From positions 2,914,001 to 2,978,000 of the forward strand of contig NZ_CP046115.1 of assembly GCF_009707385.1 (NCBI RefSeq): 64,000 nucleotides of DNA. Reading direction: 5' to 3'. Source of the DNA: Klebsiella oxytoca (lineage in GTDB: Bacteria > Pseudomonadota > Gammaproteobacteria > Enterobacterales > Enterobacteriaceae). Below, one piece after another: positions 16,449-24,930 of the stretch. A program made the position numbers and the translations under genes. The number at the start of each line of letters is the position of its first letter. Position 1 is the stretch's first letter. The notes beneath the pieces are model-generated. The model did no database searches and was not told where the DNA came from. It worked only from the letters and a program-made list of their open reading frames with translations.

Positions 16449-16689
16449 AGTCCGTTCTCCTTTTTTTGAAGAAACTTAATAAGTTAACTCATCATGCCAT
16501 ATTTACTTCAGCAGGAGAATGAATAATCACGCAGATAAATATTTAATCTATTAAAATAAATACCACTAATTTATATTTAACTGTTGTAAGATAAAGTTAT
16601 GTATATTCAACGATCTGGATCAAAATTTCATACATGTCAGAAATATTTTTAAAGCGGAAATATCGTTTGGGAATCAAGTGAGATAATCA

Positions 16690-16711
16690 TGCCGCCAGGT
16701 ATCGGCGGCAC
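16690..16711 (-). terminator. Hairpin downstream of ydfI
   Basis: TGCCGCC/GGCGGCA palindrome with an ATACCT-type loop, 16 bp past the ydfI stop. No long T tract follows, so termination strength is unsure. Confidence 0.5.
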
Positions 16712-16726
16712 GCGTTAACGATGCAA

Positions 16727-18190
16727 TTAGTTCGCCCGAGCCCAGGCGGCAACGGTGGCTTTTGCACCGTGCTCTTGCAGTGACAAATAAGCGCCAACTA
16801 CCGCATCGACAAAGCACTTTTCCTGCGGCAGATTCAAGCCGAAAATAGCTTCAATACCCAGCAGCGCCCTCACTCGTTCTTCGCCGTCTTTACTGCTCTG
16901 TACGGTTTGCGTAATCACCGGCAGCAGAGGATCTGAAATTTCAATTGCCTGCCCCCGATCGTCCGTCCCGCTGACATAGCGCATCCAACCGGCAACCCCC
17001 ATAGCCAGCAGAGGAAAGCTGCTGTTATGCGCCAGGTGCCAGCGGATAGAATCCAGCATTCTCTGGGGCAGCTTCTGGCTACCGTCCATAGCGATTTGCC
17101 AGGTCCGGTGCTTCAGCGCCGGATTACTGTAGCGCTCGATCAGAAGCCCGGCATAGCGACCAAAATCAACGCCCTGCACGCTCAGCGTCGGCGCCTGTTC
17201 CTCCAGCATCAGCGCGTGTGCGGCGCGGCGATAGTTCTCGTCCTGCATACAGTCATTGATATGCTGGTATCCAGCCAGATAGCCCAGATAAGCCAGGAAA
17301 GAGTGGCTGCCGTTCAGCATACGCAGCTTCATCTCTTCAAACGGCAGCACGTCGGCAACCAGCTCTGCCCCCGCCTTTTCCCATTCCGGGCGGCCAGCGA
17401 CAAAGTTATCTTCAATAACCCACTGACGGAACGGCTCGCAGGCAACGCCCGCCGGATCGCGAACGCCGGTGAGCTGTTCTATCTTGTCCAGCGTATCGGT
17501 AGTCACCGCCGGTACGATACGATCAACCATGGTGGACGGGAAAGTCACATTACCCGCAATCCACTCGGCTAAATCAGCATCAACTTCACGTGCGTAGGCG
17601 CAAACGACATTACGCATAACGTGACCGTTTTCCGGCATATTGTCGCAGGACATTACGCTGAATGCCGGCAGCCCTGCTGCCTTGCGCCGCGCAAGCGCTT
17701 CTACCACTACGCCCGGAGCAGATTTTGGCTGATGGGGATTTTGTAAATCGGCAACAATTAACGGATGATCCAGCTGCAGCTCACCGCTGGCCGGAGAGTG
17801 GCAGTAGCCCTTCTCGGTAATGGTCAAGGAAACAATCGCCACCTGAGGCTCGCACATTTTTGCCAGCACGCTTTCCAGACCATCCACCTGGGCATGCATC
17901 GCCTGCTTAACCACTCCGACGACGCGGGCGGTCCAGGCATCTGCCGACATTTCGGCAACGGTGTAAAGTAAATCCTGCTGCTGTAAATCGGCGATTTGCT
18001 GTTCACCGCCAATCAGGTTCACCTCGGTATAACCCCAGTCGCTGCCGTGTTCTGTCGCCAGAATATCGGCATATACTGCCTGATGGGCGCGATGAAATGC
18101 GCCAAAGCCCAGATGGACGATACGTGGCACAAGACGGTGACGATCGTAAGATGGTCGCGTGGCGTTAGCGGTTAAAAGCATGTTTTCCAT
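16727..18190 (-). CDS. ydfI: Mannitol-dehydrogenase-family D-mannonate oxidoreductase YdfI (487 aa)
   Basis: NAD-dependent oxidoreductase of the long-chain mannitol dehydrogenase/UxuB family, expected to interconvert D-mannonate and D-fructuronate. The N-terminal NAD domain begins [20 protein letters not shown]. The catalytic region [20 protein letters not shown] contains the N-x-x-H and K residues of the family. The start at 18190 is chosen because it gives 487 residues and matches the E. coli N-terminus; a 37-residue upstream extension is not conserved. The gene has its own promoter carrying the candidate RspR motif. Confidence 0.95.
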   Translation of the reverse strand: MENMLLTANATRPSYDRHRLVPRIVHLGFGAFHRAHQAVYADILATEHGSDWGYTEVNLIGGEQQIADLQQQDLLYTVAEMSADAWTARVVGVVKQAMHAQVDGLESVLAKMCEPQVAIVSLTITEKGYCHSPASGELQLDHPLIVADLQNPHQPKSAPGVVVEALARRKAAGLPAFSVMSCDNMPENGHVMRNVVCAYAREVDADLAEWIAGNVTFPSTMVDRIVPAVTTDTLDKIEQLTGVRDPAGVACEPFRQWVIEDNFVAGRPEWEKAGAELVADVLPFEEMKLRMLNGSHSFLAYLGYLAGYQHINDCMQDENYRRAAHALMLEEQAPTLSVQGVDFGRYAGLLIERYSNPALKHRTWQIAMDGSQKLPQRMLDSIRWHLAHNSSFPLLAMGVAGWMRYVSGTDDRGQAIEISDPLLPVITQTVQSSKDGEERVRALLGIEAIFGLNLPQEKCFVDAVVGAYLSLQEHGAKATVAAWARAN

Positions 18191-18293
18191 GTTAGCTCTC
18201 ATATTTTTGATTTCTGTATCCCCACGGTGCGTGAGAATGCGCGGCGATGTAAACCATCTCATGCAATTAGTATGACATCTTTGACTTTCATCA

Positions 18294-18306
18294 ACTACCA
18301 TACAAG
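18294..18306 (-). promoter_or_regulatory. Candidate RspR operator upstream of ydfI
   Basis: On the reverse strand this reads CTTGTATGGTAGT. The same 13 bases occur upstream of rspA at 22146-22158 and I noticed them nowhere else in the window. FadR-type GntR regulators bind short TNGTNNNACNA-like palindromes, which TTGTATGGTAGT resembles. Confidence 0.5.
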
Positions 18307-18350
18307 AACACTGAACGGTTATATTTTCGCCGCTTCAGGTATTAAAGGAT

Positions 18351-18378
18351 TTAAAAATGCCGGGCTATAAGCCCGGCA
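18351..18378 (-). terminator. Terminator of the rspA-rspB-ydfJ operon
   Basis: Reverse strand: TGCCGGGCTTATAGCCCGGCA followed by a T-rich tract, 46 bp beyond the ydfJ stop codon. Confidence 0.85.
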
Positions 18379-18423
18379 GATAGTGATTTATGGCTATCAT
18401 CATAAGGTGCGGACTTTAGATCT

Positions 18424-19800
18424 TTAAATATATTGCCCGTTACCCACTGCTTTATTCTGCGGTACGCAATCTGCGGCATCATTAAGCAAGCTCAGGTCGC
18501 GGTCGCGGACTTCAGGCATCAGAATGGCAGAAATTAAGCCTATGATTGAATAGCACACCAGCATAATAACAATCGGCATCCATGAACCAGTCATATTACA
18601 GAAAATACCGGCCAGCACGGGACCAAAACCTACGGCAACTAAGCCCCCTGCCTCTTTTGAGATTGCCATGCGGGTGAAGCGGTTACGTGAACCAAAAATT
18701 TCAGCCATGGTGATATTTTCCAGCGCAAACAGCCCTAACACCGCAATATTATGAATGACAATTAATGACGCCATAATGGTGCTCGCGCTGTGGCTCTTAT
18801 CCACAATTATCGACAGCATCGGATAAGCCAGAATAATAGCGGAAATATTAATGATAATATAAGGTATACGCCGTCCCACTTTATCCGACAACCATCCGAG
18901 GAATGGAATAGTGATAAAGCCAATAACGGAGCTGATCATGAGCGCATCGGTGGGTATACCTTTATCAAACATTAAGGTTTGAACCAGATAGCCCGCAAGG
19001 AACGTTTGCAATAGCCCTGAGTTGCCGGCCTGCCCGAAGCGTAGCCCTGTCGCCAGCCAGAAGGATTTGCTTTTCAACATTGAGCTGAAGGTGCCTTCCT
19101 GGGTGGCAATTTCTTGCTGCAGGCTGTCGTCTTCGCTTACCTTTTCAAATACAGGGCTCTCTTTCAGGTTGAGGCGCAGCCAGATGGCAAAAATCATTAC
19201 GACTACGCTGGCGAGGAACGGAATACGCCATCCCCACGCAACCAGCTGCTCGCGGTCCAGCACGAAAAACATTACCGCCCAGATAGCCGTGGCGCTTAAA
19301 GTACCGCAGTTGGTTCCCATCGCCACCAGCGAAGAAATGATGCCGCGTTTACCTTTCGGCGCGTATTCCGCCAGCATGGTGCCGGCTCCAGATATCTCTG
19401 CACCTGCGCCCAGTCCCTGAATAATACGTAATGTGACAAGTAACACCGGCGCTAAAATGCCCACCTGAGCATAGGTCGGCAAAACGCCAATGAGCGTGGT
19501 ACAAATCCCCATCATCGTAATAGTAATAAACAGAACTTTTTTACGCCCGATACTGTCCCCCATCTTGCCGAAAATAAAGGCACCGACGATTCGTGCTATA
19601 TACCCCGCACCGTAGGTCCCCATCGCTAATATAAGCGCCATGGCGGCAGATTGTTCCGGGAAAAATATCTCATGAAAAACCAGCGCTGCGCCCAGCGAAT
19701 AAAGCTGGAAATCCATAAACTCCAGCGCAGTTCCTAACCAACCAGATACGGCTGCGCGAATGAGATCGGTAGTCGTTCTCTCATTTTTAACGGTAGTCAT
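18424..19800 (-). CDS. ydfJ: MFS metabolite:proton symporter YdfJ (458 aa), uninterrupted
   Basis: Twelve-segment major facilitator of the metabolite:H+ symporter (ShiA/ProP-like) family. The loop 2-3 signature FGKMGDSIGRKKVLF and the segment LRIIQGLGAGAEISGAG are typical. It follows rspB with a 43-bp gap and so belongs to the rspAB operon, probably importing the sugar acid that RspA dehydrates. In E. coli K-12 the Qin prophage splits this locus; here ydfJ and rspB are contiguous. The untranslated sequences on both sides of the gene contain complementary 11-mers (see findings). Confidence 0.93.
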   Translation of the reverse strand: MTTVKNERTTTDLIRAAVSGWLGTALEFMDFQLYSLGAALVFHEIFFPEQSAAMALILAMGTYGAGYIARIVGAFIFGKMGDSIGRKKVLFITITMMGICTTLIGVLPTYAQVGILAPVLLVTLRIIQGLGAGAEISGAGTMLAEYAPKGKRGIISSLVAMGTNCGTLSATAIWAVMFFVLDREQLVAWGWRIPFLASVVVMIFAIWLRLNLKESPVFEKVSEDDSLQQEIATQEGTFSSMLKSKSFWLATGLRFGQAGNSGLLQTFLAGYLVQTLMFDKGIPTDALMISSVIGFITIPFLGWLSDKVGRRIPYIIINISAIILAYPMLSIIVDKSHSASTIMASLIVIHNIAVLGLFALENITMAEIFGSRNRFTRMAISKEAGGLVAVGFGPVLAGIFCNMTGSWMPIVIMLVCYSIIGLISAILMPEVRDRDLSLLNDAADCVPQNKAVGNGQYI

Positions 19801-19843
19801 AATGATTATCTCTAATTGTAGGGTACAAAGTCCGCACTTGTTA

Positions 19844-20863
19844 TTATTGCCCGAAGGTTAATAAAACCTTACAGCAACGTTTTCTGTCATTTTCAAAAAG
19901 TTCAAGAGCATCAGCAACCTGTTGCCAGGCAAATTGGTGAGTAATCAATTCATCCGGATTAATTAACCCTTGCTCTAACCAGGCGATAACCACGGGGAAT
20001 TTATTAGCGTTAAGTCGCGAGGAAAAAATGGACAGCTCCTTACCCGTAATCCCCTGCTGTATCACCTGGGATGGCTCCGTCGAGAATCCCATCAAGACAA
20101 TTCTCGCCGCCGGCGAAGCCAGGGTTACCGCTTCTTGCAAAATAGAAGGATGGCAGGCGGCATCAACGATCAGCGTCGGTAATATTCCTTTCTCCTTCAG
20201 AATCTCTGCCAGCGGTTGGTCGCCGTTGTTGATGATCCAGTCAGCGCCGTTACGTTGGGCCATCTGCAGACGTTCATCAATGCGATCGACCACTATCACC
20301 TGCTTCACGCGATATACCCGTTTCAGCACCTGAATCGTCGTCAGCCCCATCGGCCCGGCGCCGTATACCAGCGCAATATCCTGCTCGGTTGGCGAGACCT
20401 GCCCGGTAACGTTAGCCGCGATGGTAAAAGGTTCAATCATGACCGCATGCCTGTCTGAAACGTTGTCAGGAACCGTCCAGGCATTTTTAGCGGGCACCAC
20501 CGCATACTCGCTAAACCCGCCGTCCCGATGCACGCCAAGGACGACTAAAGAGGTACAAACGTTTGGCTTACCCACGGAACAGGGGTAGCAATGACCGCAG
20601 CTAATCACCGGATCAACGCTAACGCGCTGGCCAACGGTTTTGTCCGTCACCCCCTCACCTACGGCGTCGATGACGCCGAAAAACTCATGCCCAATCACGC
20701 GCGGATATTTGGCAAACGGATTGTGCCCGCGATAGATATGGCTATCGGAACCGCATATTCCCGCCAGCTTCACTTTAACCCGCACTTCTCCCGCAGCAGG
20801 TTGCGGGAGCGAACGCTCTTCAATCACCAGCTCATCGGGCTGCTGAATCACAATGCTTTTCAT
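19844..20863 (-). CDS. rspB: Zinc-dependent alcohol dehydrogenase RspB (339 aa)
   Basis: Medium-chain dehydrogenase. The catalytic zinc ligands lie in AGICGSDSH and VIGHEFFG, the structural zinc cysteines in SCGHCYPCSVGKPNVC, and the Rossmann motif is VYGAGPMGLT. It is expected to oxidise a sugar alcohol or sugar acid in the cytoplasm in the pathway started by RspA. The ATG at 20863 is preceded by AAGGAG and gives the E. coli length of 339 residues; the nine-residue extension upstream is rejected. Only 14 bp separate it from rspA. Confidence 0.96.
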   Translation of the reverse strand: MKSIVIQQPDELVIEERSLPQPAAGEVRVKVKLAGICGSDSHIYRGHNPFAKYPRVIGHEFFGVIDAVGEGVTDKTVGQRVSVDPVISCGHCYPCSVGKPNVCTSLVVLGVHRDGGFSEYAVVPAKNAWTVPDNVSDRHAVMIEPFTIAANVTGQVSPTEQDIALVYGAGPMGLTTIQVLKRVYRVKQVIVVDRIDERLQMAQRNGADWIINNGDQPLAEILKEKGILPTLIVDAACHPSILQEAVTLASPAARIVLMGFSTEPSQVIQQGITGKELSIFSSRLNANKFPVVIAWLEQGLINPDELITHQFAWQQVADALELFENDRKRCCKVLLTFGQ

Positions 20864-20877
20864 TTTTGTCTCCTTCC

Positions 20878-22092
20878 TTACCAGTTCCACAGCGTGCCGT
20901 CTTCCAGACGTGCGACAGGCAAATAGGCCGGTTCATAGGGATATTTCGCGGCCAGTTTTTCATCAAACTCAATTCCCAGGCCCGGTTTATCGCCCGGGTG
21001 CATATAGCCGTTATCGAACGTCCAGCTATGGGGGAAAACCTCCAGCATCTGCCCGGAATAACCCATATATTCCTGCACGCCGAAATTCGGCACCCACAGG
21101 TCAAAATGCAAAGCGGCAGCCATGCAGACCGGAGAGAGATCGGAGGGGCCGTGTGAACCAGTACGAACCTGGTAAAGCGCGGCAAAGTCAGCGATACGAC
21201 GCATCCCCGTAATTCCGCCCGCGTGGGTGATGGTGGTGCGGATATAGTCAATCAGCTGCTCTTCGATAAGCTGCTTACAGTCCCAAATGCTGTTAAACAC
21301 TTCACCGACCGCAATCGGCGTGACGGTATGCTGACGAATCAGGCGGAAGCACTCTTGATTTTCCGCCGGGGTAGGATCTTCCATCCAGAACAGACGGTAA
21401 TCTTCAATGCTCTTGCCAAAACGCGCCGCTTCAATCGGCGTCAGGCGGTGGTGCATGTCGTGCAGCAGATGTTCCTCAAAGCCAAATTTTTCACGCACGG
21501 CGGCAAACAGCTGCGGAGTAAAATCAAGATATTTTTCGGTGGACCAGAGCTGCTCCTCCGGCCACTGGCCTTTCGTTGCCGGTTCGTAGGCCTGGCCTTT
21601 TCCTTTCGCCATCCCGTAGGTGGTTTTCATGCCCGGCACGCCGCACTGCACGCGAATCGCTTTAAATCCCATCTCTTTATGACGAGCGTAATCTTCCAGC
21701 ACTTCATCAATGGAATGGCCGGTGGTATGGCAATAAACCATCACCCCTTCTCGCGACGCCCCGCCCAGCAGCTGGTACAGCGGCATGCCCGCCGCTTTCG
21801 CCTTGATATCCCATAGCGCCATATCGATGGCAGAAATAGCCGACATCGTTACCGGGCCGCGGCGCCAGTAGGCGCCCTTGTAAAAAAATTGCCAGATATC
21901 CTCAATGCGATGGGCGTCACGGCCAATCAGCTGCGGGCAAAGGTGATCCCGCAAATACGATGCGACGGACAGTTCGCGCCCGTTCAGCGTAGCGTCACCT
22001 AAACCGACAATACCGTCATCAGTGGTGATCTTAAGAGTGACAAAGTTACGTCCAGGACAGCAGACGAAAACTTCAGCGGCAACGATCTTCAT
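20878..22092 (-). CDS. rspA: Enolase-superfamily sugar-acid dehydratase RspA (404 aa)
   Basis: Mannonate-dehydratase-like (ManD) member of the enolase superfamily. Metal ligands fall at Asp212 (LLHDMHH), Glu238 (WMEDP) and Glu264 (VGEVF); Arg147 and Tyr159 of the ManD active site are in place. Length equals E. coli RspA. The protein was first described as reducing starvation signalling (homoserine lactone related), but the sequence supports dehydration of D-mannonate or a similar aldonate. First gene of the rspA-rspB-ydfJ operon; the candidate RspR site lies 54-66 bp upstream of the start. Confidence 0.97.
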   Translation of the reverse strand: MKIVAAEVFVCCPGRNFVTLKITTDDGIVGLGDATLNGRELSVASYLRDHLCPQLIGRDAHRIEDIWQFFYKGAYWRRGPVTMSAISAIDMALWDIKAKAAGMPLYQLLGGASREGVMVYCHTTGHSIDEVLEDYARHKEMGFKAIRVQCGVPGMKTTYGMAKGKGQAYEPATKGQWPEEQLWSTEKYLDFTPQLFAAVREKFGFEEHLLHDMHHRLTPIEAARFGKSIEDYRLFWMEDPTPAENQECFRLIRQHTVTPIAVGEVFNSIWDCKQLIEEQLIDYIRTTITHAGGITGMRRIADFAALYQVRTGSHGPSDLSPVCMAAALHFDLWVPNFGVQEYMGYSGQMLEVFPHSWTFDNGYMHPGDKPGLGIEFDEKLAAKYPYEPAYLPVARLEDGTLWNW

Positions 22093-22145
22093 TTCTTATT
22101 CCTTACTTCCAGGCGGTTAGTGCAGAAAATTAAAACATCAGACCT

Positions 22146-22158
22146 ACTACCATACAAG
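22146..22158 (-). promoter_or_regulatory. Candidate RspR operator upstream of rspA
   Basis: Reverse strand CTTGTATGGTAGT, identical to the ydfI copy. It directly follows a TATACT hexamer that could be the -10 element, so binding here would block transcription start. Confidence 0.55.
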
Positions 22159-22299
22159 TATAATGATCGAAAAAGACGCTAAAGATCACATTATTGCAAC
22201 GGGGAAAATGGGGAATTAATGAGAAAAAGCGGTAAGAAAATCAGTACAGAACGGTGCCGGAATGGCATCGCCTGTACCTTTCATCGCGGTTAAGAGGGG

Positions 22300-22626
22300 C
22301 TAAGCGCGCCCCCAGCCAGCGACAATAATCAGCATGCCGCACAGCGCAATCAGCGCCCCGGCCCAATCATAGTGGGTAAGTTTTACCCCATCGACGAAGC
22401 GCAGCCAGAGCAGCGCGGTACAAACATAAACCCCACCGTAAGCGGCATATACCCGCCCGCTGGCCTCCGGGTGCAGCGTCAGTAGCCAGACAAAAAGCGC
22501 CAAAGCAATGCCCGTGGGGATCAATAATAAAGGCGTCGCCCCACGCTTTAGCCACAGCCAGGGTAAGTAGCAACCAATGATTTCACACAGCGCGGTAGCA
22601 AAAAAAAGCAGCGTTGTTTTTAACAT
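22300..22626 (-). CDS. ynfA: UPF0060 membrane protein YnfA (108 aa)
   Basis: Four-helix inner-membrane protein of the YnfA/UPF0060 family, distantly related to small multidrug-resistance transporters. The signature [15 protein letters not shown] and the segment [17 protein letters not shown] are diagnostic. Length matches the E. coli protein. Leftward single gene between rspA and ynfB. Confidence 0.96.
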   Translation of the reverse strand: MLKTTLLFFATALCEIIGCYLPWLWLKRGATPLLLIPTGIALALFVWLLTLHPEASGRVYAAYGGVYVCTALLWLRFVDGVKLTHYDWAGALIALCGMLIIVAGWGRA

Positions 22627-22762
22627 CCCAAATATCGTGAGTTGAGCAAGCGTTAACTCATTCTACGCAATAATGGACGCCGTTTACTCTGTTTTGTCGG
22701 GTATGACGCCGTAAGGAGATGTAGTAAACTCAAATCAGGGAGATCACTTAAAGGAAATCGTG

Positions 22763-23104
22763 ATGAATACAACACTGAATAAACGCTGGTGCCTGACCGC
22801 TCTGCTGGCGCTGAGCGCGATGGTCTTTACCGCATCGTCATTTGCTAAAACTGACCGGCTGGTGATCGAGTCCGGCGACAGCGCCCAGAGCCGTCAGCAC
22901 GCCGCGATGGAAAAAGAGCAGTGGAACGATACCCGCTCTTTACGCCAGAAGGTCAATAAGCGGGCCGAAAAAGAGTGGGATAAAGCCGATGTGGCATTTG
23001 ATGCCCAGGATAACTGCCAGAAGAGCGCGAACGTCAACGCTTACTGGGAACCTAACACCCTGCGCTGCCTTGACCGCCGTACCGGCCGTACCATTACTCC
23101 GTAA
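22763..23104 (+). CDS. ynfB: DUF1283 periplasmic protein YnfB (113 aa)
   Basis: Signal peptide ([22 protein letters not shown]) ending near residue 29, then a small charged mature domain with two cysteines (DNCQ and RCLDRR). The ATG at 22763 follows AAGGAAATC; a GTG directly before it is not needed, and the ATG gives 113 residues as in E. coli. Function unknown. speG follows 60 bp downstream. Confidence 0.94.
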   Translation: MNTTLNKRWCLTALLALSAMVFTASSFAKTDRLVIESGDSAQSRQHAAMEKEQWNDTRSLRQKVNKRAEKEWDKADVAFDAQDNCQKSANVNAYWEPNTLRCLDRRTGRTITP

Positions 23105-23164
23105 TATATGGCGCCTGCGGGCGCCACAATCACTAAACCTCCGCAATAACTCACAGGTATTTCC

Positions 23165-23725
23165 ATGACTGACGCTTCTCACGTCAAACTTCGCCCGCTT
23201 GAGCGCGAAGATCTACGCTTTGTGCACCAGCTGGACAACAACGCCAACGTCATGCGCTACTGGTTTGAAGAACCCTACGAAGCCTTTGTCGAACTTTCCG
23301 ACCTGTACGACAAACATATTCACGATCAGAGCGAACGCCGCTTTGTTGTCGAATACAATGAAGAAAAGGCCGGGCTGGTTGAGCTCGTTGAAATCAACCA
23401 CGTGCACCGCCGCGCTGAGTTTCAGATAATTATCTCCCCTGATTACCAGGGAAAAGGCCTGGCAACCCGTGCGGCTAAGCTCGCGATGGACTACGGCTTT
23501 ATGGTACTCAACCTTTATAAGCTGTACCTGATTGTTGATAAAGACAACGAAAAAGCGATTCACATCTACCGCAAGCTTGGTTTTATGGTTGAGGGCGAGC
23601 TGATTCATGAATTCTTTATTAACGGCGAATACCGCAATACCATCCGCATGTGCCTGTTCCAGCACCAGTATCTGGCCGAGCATAAAACGCCGGGCCAGAC
23701 GCTATTAAAACCAACGGCTCAGTAA
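23165..23725 (+). CDS. speG: Spermidine N1-acetyltransferase SpeG (186 aa)
   Basis: GNAT-fold enzyme that acetylates spermidine and spermine using acetyl-CoA, preventing polyamine toxicity at low temperature or in stationary phase. The acetyl-CoA loop is [18 protein letters not shown], with the C-terminal [20 protein letters not shown] block. Allosteric-site residues near the N-terminus ([15 protein letters not shown]) are typical. Its 3' end overlaps the convergent ynfC by 7 bp. Confidence 0.97.
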   Translation: MTDASHVKLRPLEREDLRFVHQLDNNANVMRYWFEEPYEAFVELSDLYDKHIHDQSERRFVVEYNEEKAGLVELVEINHVHRRAEFQIIISPDYQGKGLATRAAKLAMDYGFMVLNLYKLYLIVDKDNEKAIHIYRKLGFMVEGELIHEFFINGEYRNTIRMCLFQHQYLAEHKTPGQTLLKPTAQ

Positions 23726-24429
23726 TACTCGATGGTGCTTTTAATAGTGTAGTGGCGCGTCAGCGAAGGCTGCACGCTGTCGTCGACCACCTGTAGCTCG
23801 CAGCTAACCGGGTTATCATGGCTATCGTAATCGCAGGTCTGACTTACGTTGCCCAGCGTGCGGTCGTTGAAGATGCTCACGGCGGTATAGTCCATTTTTT
23901 TGCGTGGATCCGCTGATGGCGTTGAGCTCACCGTAAAACGTTCACCTTTAGCGGTCGTCGTTTTGCCAAGCGGATAGCCTTCGCTATCGTAGCGGTAGGT
24001 AGCGGTGCTCTCCTTACCGCGGGCGGTGACGACAAATCCGTTATCATCGGTCTCCCACGACACGCCCGTTGAGGGCATCTCCGCCAGCTGGCATTTTCCC
24101 TGTAAACGCAGGCGCTTTTCGTGACTTTGCGCATCGAGATAATAGTTAGCGTCCAGAACCAAAGCCGCGCCGGTTTTGTTCTCCAGATCCTCAAATGCCA
24201 GCAGGTCAAAGCACCCTTCGCTGGACAAACGTCCTTTAACCCACTTCACCACTTCATCGTGCTCATCATACAGCGTCTGGCTAAACTCCTTCACTGGCCC
24301 ACGCAGCGGATCGAACTCAAATTCGTTGGAGAAACTCGCCATTTCCGGCGTATAAGCCTGCGGCGCACCCTTTTCATCACAAGCGCTAAGTCCTCCTACT
24401 GCCAATATCAGCAAAAACAGTTTTTTCAC
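23719..24429 (-). CDS. ynfC: Lipoprotein YnfC (UPF0257, 236 aa)
   Basis: Lipoprotein signal with lipobox LSAC; the modified cysteine is residue 17. The mature domain starts in the E. coli way ([20 protein letters not shown]). I chose the GTG at 24429 because AAGGAA lies 6 bp upstream and the length then equals the 236-residue E. coli protein; the longer TTG start at 24456 would bury the signal peptide. Cell-envelope protein of unknown function. Confidence 0.92.
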   Translation of the reverse strand: MKKLFLLILAVGGLSACDEKGAPQAYTPEMASFSNEFEFDPLRGPVKEFSQTLYDEHDEVVKWVKGRLSSEGCFDLLAFEDLENKTGAALVLDANYYLDAQSHEKRLRLQGKCQLAEMPSTGVSWETDDNGFVVTARGKESTATYRYDSEGYPLGKTTTAKGERFTVSSTPSADPRKKMDYTAVSIFNDRTLGNVSQTCDYDSHDNPVSCELQVVDDSVQPSLTRHYTIKSTIEYY

Positions 24430-24531
24430 ACCCGATTCCTTTTGTGCATAGTGCAATCATATTAGCAAATACAATTGTTTACACCACTTCTGCTATGCTT
24501 AACTCTGGATAACGTCAATAAGGAGTTTATG

Positions 24532-24783
24532 ATGAAACTATTACCCTGGCTAAGCACCGCTCTGCTGCTGGGTTCGGTATCCGCTTTAGCCGCGCCCGAC
24601 TCTTGCGAGCGGGTTAAAAGCGATATTCAGCAAAAAATCATTAACAACGGCGTTCCCGAATCGGGCTTTAGCCTGACCATCGTCCCGAACGATCAGCCGG
24701 ATCGGCCCGGCGCACAGGTTGTCGGCCACTGCGCCAACGACACCTTTAAGATAATCTACACGCGCGACAGCGAAGCGCAGTAA
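24532..24783 (+). CDS. ynfD: DUF1161 periplasmic protein YnfD (83 aa)
   Basis: Signal peptide (MKLLPWLSTALLLGSVSALA) cleaved near residue 21, then a small domain with CERVKSDIQQKI and a second cysteine in GHCAND, the DUF1161 layout. AGGAG stands 6 bp before this ATG; the ATG immediately before is 3 bp from it and less likely. Position between ynfC and ynfE agrees with E. coli. Function unknown. Confidence 0.9.
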   Translation: MKLLPWLSTALLLGSVSALAAPDSCERVKSDIQQKIINNGVPESGFSLTIVPNDQPDRPGAQVVGHCANDTFKIIYTRDSEAQ

Positions 24784-24795
24784 TCTCGCCACTTT

Positions 24796-24840
24796 AGAGA
24801 GACGTCTTATCCCTCGGTTGACCGGGGATAAGATCTCTCT
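24796..24840. terminator. Very stable 19-bp hairpin between ynfD and ynfE
   Basis: Three stacked stems: AGAGAGA/TCTCTCT, TCTTATCCC/GGGATAAGA and CGG/CCG around a TTGA loop, with only a CG bulge. It lies 12 bp after the ynfD stop and 90 bp before ynfE. No T tract follows, so it may terminate ynfD or shape the ynfE leader. Confidence 0.6.
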
Positions 24841-24930
24841 ACCCCGCTTTAAGTATTATTTCTCACTCTCCGCGCCGTTATTAAGCTGGCGTCGGCATTA
24901 CGTTATTATAACAAAATCATGGGGTGAGCA

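Noticed and set aside
16608..16625. FNR-like site upstream of the universal stress gene (TTGATCCAGATCG)
   Set aside because: Two mismatches in the second half-site and an unsuitable distance; not strong enough to call.
21223..21816. A 197-codon plus-strand frame inside rspA
   Set aside because: Antisense shadow of rspA, whose active-site residues are all present.
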